Positions 38,256 through 41,297 of a stretch of 41,297 nt of DNA are shown here, one piece after another; positions within the stretch are counted from its first letter, which is position 1; every line of letters begins with the position of its first letter. The notes beneath the pieces were generated by a model. That model ran no database searches. It saw only the letters and a program-made list of their open reading frames with translations, and was not told where the DNA came from. Source of the stretch: a virus; IMG/VR virus record IMGVR_UViG_3300025161_000014, positions 1-41,297 of that record. One strand, 5' to 3'. The position numbers and the translations under genes were made by a program.

Positions 38256-38923
38256 CTAAGGCAAAGTTCATCACTCTAACTCTTCTGTTGACCGCCTGCG
38301 GTCAAGCCCCCCTGCCCCCCGTGCAACCCCCGCCCCCGCCTGACCCTGAGCCTGCTACCGTCACCGTTACGGCCACCGTCCTCTCCCTGGCCGGTGGGAT
38401 GGCTACCCCTAACGATTTTGCCCTGCGGCTGGTGCAGGGCGTGAGTACACAGGCCATACCCATCTCGAGCGGGTTTCCCGTCCAGGTTCCTGCGGGTGAG
38501 TACCGCGTTGCTTTCACCCCTGTACCTGGCTACGCCTTTGCGGGCTATGTGGGCTGTTCCGCTGACGGCGTGCTCATCACCCGTCCAGGACAGAGCCACT
38601 TTTGCGGGCTGACCTTCGTCGAGCCCCCCCGCCTGCCTGAGCCCCCCGTCATCCCGCCCGAAACTTCCTCGCTGGCGGTGGTGGTGCTGGGCCTCGAGCC
38701 CGCCACAATCGCCATTGACGGCGTAAACGTGACCGTCAACCGCAACCATATCGAGTACCGGCCCCCTGGCAACTACACCGTGACCGCCAAAGATCAAAGC
38801 GGGTATAGGCCCGATAAGTACAGCCAAACCGTAGTGGTTCCGGTTGGGGGTACAGGTGTGGCCGTCGTGGTGTTTACCAAAAAAGTCTCTAGCTGTTCTG
38901 TGGGGGTGATGACCGGATGCTAA
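38252..38923 (+). CDS. Lipoprotein with repeated beta domains
   Basis: A 223-residue protein with lipoprotein signal: KFITLTLLLTAC, lipid Cys at about 16, then a Pro-rich tether (PLPPVQPPPPPDPEP). The mature part has two beta (carboxypeptidase-regulatory or Ig-like) domains, about residues 35-125 and 140-210, each with a PAGEYRVAF / PPGNYTVTA strand, typical of surface lipoproteins. ATG overlaps the previous stop. With the collagen-like protein upstream it forms a surface-protein group. Confidence 0.7.
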   Translation: MTKAKFITLTLLLTACGQAPLPPVQPPPPPDPEPATVTVTATVLSLAGGMATPNDFALRLVQGVSTQAIPISSGFPVQVPAGEYRVAFTPVPGYAFAGYVGCSADGVLITRPGQSHFCGLTFVEPPRLPEPPVIPPETSSLAVVVLGLEPATIAIDGVNVTVNRNHIEYRPPGNYTVTAKDQSGYRPDKYSQTVVVPVGGTGVAVVVFTKKVSSCSVGVMTGC

Positions 38924-39375
38924 CCATTTACTTCAAGACGCCAACGGGCCACCGCGTGTCAGTGACCTGCGAGGAAAAAGACTACAGGGCCACCCTGGTC
39001 AAATATGGCCGTCGGCGCTGGGTTCCAGAGGACTGGCCTGCACGCGGTTACAAGTTTCCCCTTGCCAATCACGACAATTTTGACTGGGCCCTCATCGGTG
39101 CAGAGCCTGGTGAGGTGCTGGACAGAGACTCTGGCGAGATGGTTCCTGGCGTGTGGTTCGGTGGTGAGTTCTACAAAAAGCGCGAACTGGCGGCCAATCC
39201 AAAAAAGAAAATGGCGGCTGCAATCAAGTACAGCCGTGGCTTCAGGCCCGGCCATGACGACCCTGCGCGGCAAGAAGGCGATGAGGAAGGTTTTACCTAC
39301 GTGACCCTGGCGAAGTTTGTTGGAGACGGCAAAACCTGGGAGTTCTGGAATAAGCAGGGGGACAGGGATGTTTGA
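38917..39375 (+). CDS. Hypothetical phage protein
   Basis: A 152-residue protein, not recognised. Beta-rich first half (MLTIYFKTPTGHRVSVTC), a basic helical middle (NPKKKMAAAIKYSRGF) and an acidic end. ATG at 38917 overlaps the previous gene; its own stop overlaps the methylase start. Being between the lipoprotein and the methylase and coupled to both, it may help either. Confidence 0.5.
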   Translation: MLTIYFKTPTGHRVSVTCEEKDYRATLVKYGRRRWVPEDWPARGYKFPLANHDNFDWALIGAEPGEVLDRDSGEMVPGVWFGGEFYKKRELAANPKKKMAAAIKYSRGFRPGHDDPARQEGDEEGFTYVTLAKFVGDGKTWEFWNKQGDRDV

Positions 39376-40084
39376 TTTTGAGCACACCGACGCGCTTTCC
39401 TACATGGCGCGGATGGCTAACCAATCCTTTGATCACATCATCACCGACCCGCCTTACTCCGAGGCGGTACACGCGGCTCGAGCCAACGATACCCTCGAGG
39501 ATGGCCTTCAGCGCAACCGTGTACAGAACTACGAGCACATGAACGACGCGCTCATTCAAGCCGTATCAGTGGAATTTGCGCGTCTGGCGCGGCGCTGGGT
39601 GCTGGTTTTTTGCGACATCGAGCTAGTGCCCAACTGGAAAGCGGGCCTGACTCGAGCGGGCCTCAACTACGTTCGCACCGGCATCTGGGTCAAGGAAAAC
39701 CCCCCGCCTCAATTTTCGGGCGACCGGCCTGGCGTGGGCTACGAGTGCTATGTTCTGGCTCACCGGCCTGGCCCTACTGCCTGGAATGGCGGCGGGCGGG
39801 TGGCCGTCCACCATCACCTGACCCTGATTGATCGTAAGCGTAACGGCCAGGGCAAAATCCACCCCGCGGAAAAACCGCTATCTCTGATGGAAGAACTTAT
39901 CGCCTACTACACCAACCCCGCTGAGCATGTCCTAGACCCCTTTGCGGGCGTTGCCACCACCGGCGTAGCGGCCCTGCGCCTTGGCCGTCATTTTTACGGT
40001 TGCGAGACAAACGAGGGCTACTACAAAGCGGGCCTCGAGCGCTTGAATGCCGCCTCGATGGTGCAAAGTTTGTTCCTGCCTTGA
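39368..40084 (+). CDS. DNA methyltransferase (N6-adenine or N4-cytosine, beta class)
   Basis: A 238-residue DNA methylase with motif IV (catalytic) DPPYSE near residue 25 and the AdoMet-binding motif I DPFAGVATTG near residue 190, so the order is IV before I, the beta class. KPLSLMEELI just before motif I also fits. The start ATG at 39368 with GGGGGACAGGG is preferred to 39317. It probably marks phage DNA against host restriction, together with the Dam-type enzyme at 4971. There is no restriction partner next to it. Confidence 0.9.
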   Translation: MFDFEHTDALSYMARMANQSFDHIITDPPYSEAVHAARANDTLEDGLQRNRVQNYEHMNDALIQAVSVEFARLARRWVLVFCDIELVPNWKAGLTRAGLNYVRTGIWVKENPPPQFSGDRPGVGYECYVLAHRPGPTAWNGGGRVAVHHHLTLIDRKRNGQGKIHPAEKPLSLMEELIAYYTNPAEHVLDPFAGVATTGVAALRLGRHFYGCETNEGYYKAGLERLNAASMVQSLFLP

Positions 40085-40093
40085 AGCTGAGTG

Positions 40094-40122
40094 TTGCCAA
40101 ACTTGCTACATTGTGCTACCTT
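40094..40122 (+). promoter_or_regulatory. Promoter of the right-end operon
   Basis: TTGCCA, 17-base spacer ending in TGC, TACCTT, then TTGGGGGTGGAGG. Near-copy of the anti-CRISPR promoter at 18760-18788. A tiny reading frame (MLAR, 40155-40169) follows and its stop overlaps the ribosome site of the first gene. Confidence 0.55.
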
Positions 40123-40179
40123 GGGGGTGGAGGCTGGGCGAAGCGGTGGAAGCCATGCTCGCCCGTTGAGGAGGAAACC

Positions 40180-40677
40180 ATGTACGATCTGAACAAAATC
40201 GAGGACGAGTACCGCGCCGCCGAAGCGGTGCGGGGAGCGACACAGAATTTCCACTTTCCCCGCAAGGTCTGGGACGTGCTGGAAGAATGCGTGCTGCCCG
40301 AGGCGGAGTACGCCCGGGCGCGGCGGGAGCGGGCCCGGAGGGAGGCGAGGCTGCACTACGGGGTGGCCACCACCGCCATCCTCAACGCCTACGCATGGCG
40401 CTTCGGATTACCAACAATAAGCCTGCCTGCCCGATTCCTGCCCAAACCCCCAGAGGCGCTCAAACACCACCTCGACGACCATTACATGTACTTCAACCTC
40501 AAGAAGGAACTCATGAATCGCCTGGCTCAGGAAATGGGCCTGGACGACCCCGAGGAAACTCCGATGCATCAGGTCCTCTACCAGATGGCCCTGTACTACG
40601 GCAACCTCAAAGGCCGCGTGGCGCTGTGGGAGGCGGTGGGGGAGCGTCTTCGGCTGGACCCGGAGGAGGACGCATGA
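40180..40677 (+). CDS. Hypothetical protein, first gene of right-end operon
   Basis: A 165-residue helical protein, not recognised; start ATG at 40180 with GAGGAGG. An Arg/Glu/Ala-rich coiled stretch lies at about residues 45-65 (ARRERARREARL). Codons are more G/C at third positions than in the phage genes to the left. It overlaps the next gene by four bases. The promoter match with the anti-CRISPR gene suggests early expression; a counter-defence role is a guess from that. Confidence 0.55.
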   Translation: MYDLNKIEDEYRAAEAVRGATQNFHFPRKVWDVLEECVLPEAEYARARRERARREARLHYGVATTAILNAYAWRFGLPTISLPARFLPKPPEALKHHLDDHYMYFNLKKELMNRLAQEMGLDDPEETPMHQVLYQMALYYGNLKGRVALWEAVGERLRLDPEEDA

Positions 40678-41024
40678 ACCTGATAAAAGTCACCTGCTTC
40701 GGTGAACCCGAGTACGTCCTGCTGCGCAACCACCAGGCGGTAGCGACCTGGACAGCAGGCGAGGCCTGGGGGAGCTTCGTGAAGGCCCTGCTGGAACGGG
40801 TGGGGTTCACGGTGGAGGAGTACGACGCCACCCCAGCGGTGGTTTCCTTCGGGGACGCCCTCGACGAGGACAGCCCGGGGTGGACGGTGCCCCGGCTGGT
40901 GGAACTGGTGGCGGGCCGCTTCGGCCTGGGGGCGCTCGAGCGCCCCCTCAGCCAGGGGGAGCGGGAGTGGCTGTTGGGACAGGACCTCCTGGCGGAGGCC
41001 CCCGAACTTCGCTTCCGGGAGTGA
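40674..41024 (+). CDS. Hypothetical protein
   Basis: A 116-residue acidic protein, not recognised. A small alpha/beta pattern (LIKVTCFGEPEYVLLRNHQ), a helix (AWGSFVKALLERVGF) and a hydrophobic centre. ATGA overlap with the previous gene. Same G/C-rich codon use. Cytosolic. Confidence 0.55.
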   Translation: MNLIKVTCFGEPEYVLLRNHQAVATWTAGEAWGSFVKALLERVGFTVEEYDATPAVVSFGDALDEDSPGWTVPRLVELVAGRFGLGALERPLSQGEREWLLGQDLLAEAPELRFRE

Positions 41025-41030
41025 GGAGTC

Positions 41031-41240
41031 ATGGAAATCTTTGATCGGCTCAAGGCAAAGGGAATCCTCGAGGCCCGCGTGGGTTTCAGGGGGAAAAACG
41101 GGGACATCAACCTCACGCACGTACGCTGCTACCCGGACTTCCGGGAGGAAGAGGAAGGGCGGAAAAAAGTCCACTGCGACAACCAGACGCGGCATCGCTC
41201 TGGAAGACCTTCAGGGGATCCGCGAACGGGTACGGCTTAG
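41031..41240 (+). CDS. Small hypothetical protein, end altered by tnpB fragment
   Basis: A 69-residue frame from the ATG at 41031 with GAGGAG ahead. Residues 1-46 read as a normal small protein (LEARVGFRGKNGDINLTHV). From about residue 50 on it runs out of frame through tnpB-derived sequence (HRSGRPSGDPRTGTA), so the original C-terminus seems lost. Third gene of the right-end operon. Confidence 0.45.
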   Translation: MEIFDRLKAKGILEARVGFRGKNGDINLTHVRCYPDFREEEEGRKKVHCDNQTRHRSGRPSGDPRTGTA

Positions 41241-41297
41241 GAAGCCCCAGAGAGCCACGCTGCATAGCTGGGCGTTTTTCGACCTGGGCCAGAAACT
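41182..41297 (+). pseudogene. tnpB: tnpB fragment, cut at its 5' side and by the window end
   Basis: The frame starting near 41185 reads RRGIALEDLQGIRERVRL, then HSWAFFDLGQK, the RuvC-II region of TnpB (compare AIALEDLTGIRER and NSWAFQQLRGF in the copy at 12211-13356). No N-terminal half or RuvC-I is present upstream, where a phage gene runs instead. The rest lies outside the window. Third tnpB of the region. Confidence 0.8.

Noticed and set aside
4971-40084. A restriction-modification system built from the two methylase genes
   Set aside because: No restriction endonuclease or specificity gene stands beside either methylase; they are solitary phage enzymes.

Overview
The window looks like part of the genome of a contractile-tailed phage or prophage of a Deinococcota host (Meiothermus/Thermus type). 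The tail sheath and tube, capsid, scaffold, protease and portal genes identify a myovirus. The host guess rests on three things. The DNA is GC-rich. Many genes start six or seven bases after a TAnnnT box with no Shine-Dalgarno, as in leaderless mRNAs. Surface lipoproteins and a possible spanin pair fit a host with an outer membrane. No terminase large subunit, tape-measure protein, baseplate set, DNA polymerase, integrase, tRNA, rRNA or CRISPR array was found, so the genome is probably incomplete here.

Layout. 1-440: one arm of an inverted repeat (the other is at 23081-23184) and a structured element without a protein gene, of IS200/IS605 type. 521-3588: an AlpA-like small DNA-binding protein, three unknown genes, a VRR-NUC nuclease, and a tail assembly chaperone pair probably joined by a frameshift. 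3589-4965: an intact TnpB element. 4971-6815: a Dam-type adenine methylase and small membrane or lipoprotein genes (possible lysis group). 6829-9319: tail tube and sheath, separated by a stack of hairpins. 9345-12191: a Rho-N-like protein, a winged-helix regulator, then rightward portal and InPase-like genes. 12192-13482: a second intact TnpB element. 13483-18190: tail-fibre, beta-helix tailspike and XhlA-like genes. 18187-19574: a divergent unknown gene, then a type III anti-CRISPR ring nuclease (AcrIII-1, DUF1874), a terminator and one small gene. 19555-26896 (leftward): tail/head completion genes, an M15 peptidase, connector genes, the major capsid protein, scaffold and prohead protease. 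26990-29125: a 711-residue protein with a threefold internal repeat.

29422-34117 is the replication module. It has a divergent promoter, a small membrane protein, an initiator whose gene contains eight TCGTAA-N4-TTACGA iterons followed by an A+T-rich stretch, a DnaC-like helicase loader, an XRE regulator and a DNA polymerase III sliding clamp. The arrangement parallels the lambda O gene and origin. 34077-36674 is a DEAH (strawberry-notch/HARP-like) helicase. 36779-40084 holds exported collagen-like and lipoprotein genes, DUF4326 and a second DNA methylase. 40094-41240 is an operon of unknown genes whose promoter matches that of the anti-CRISPR gene. The window ends inside a third, broken tnpB.

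How it fits together: the iteron-containing initiator, loader and clamp would start replication with host polymerase. The leftward operons build head and tail, and the rightward ones build the host-contacting fibre and tailspike. AcrIII-1 would remove the cyclic tetra-adenylate signal of host type III CRISPR immunity. The two methylases may protect the phage DNA. Three mobile-element remnants and two complete TnpB elements sit in gene boundaries with little damage to the phage backbone.
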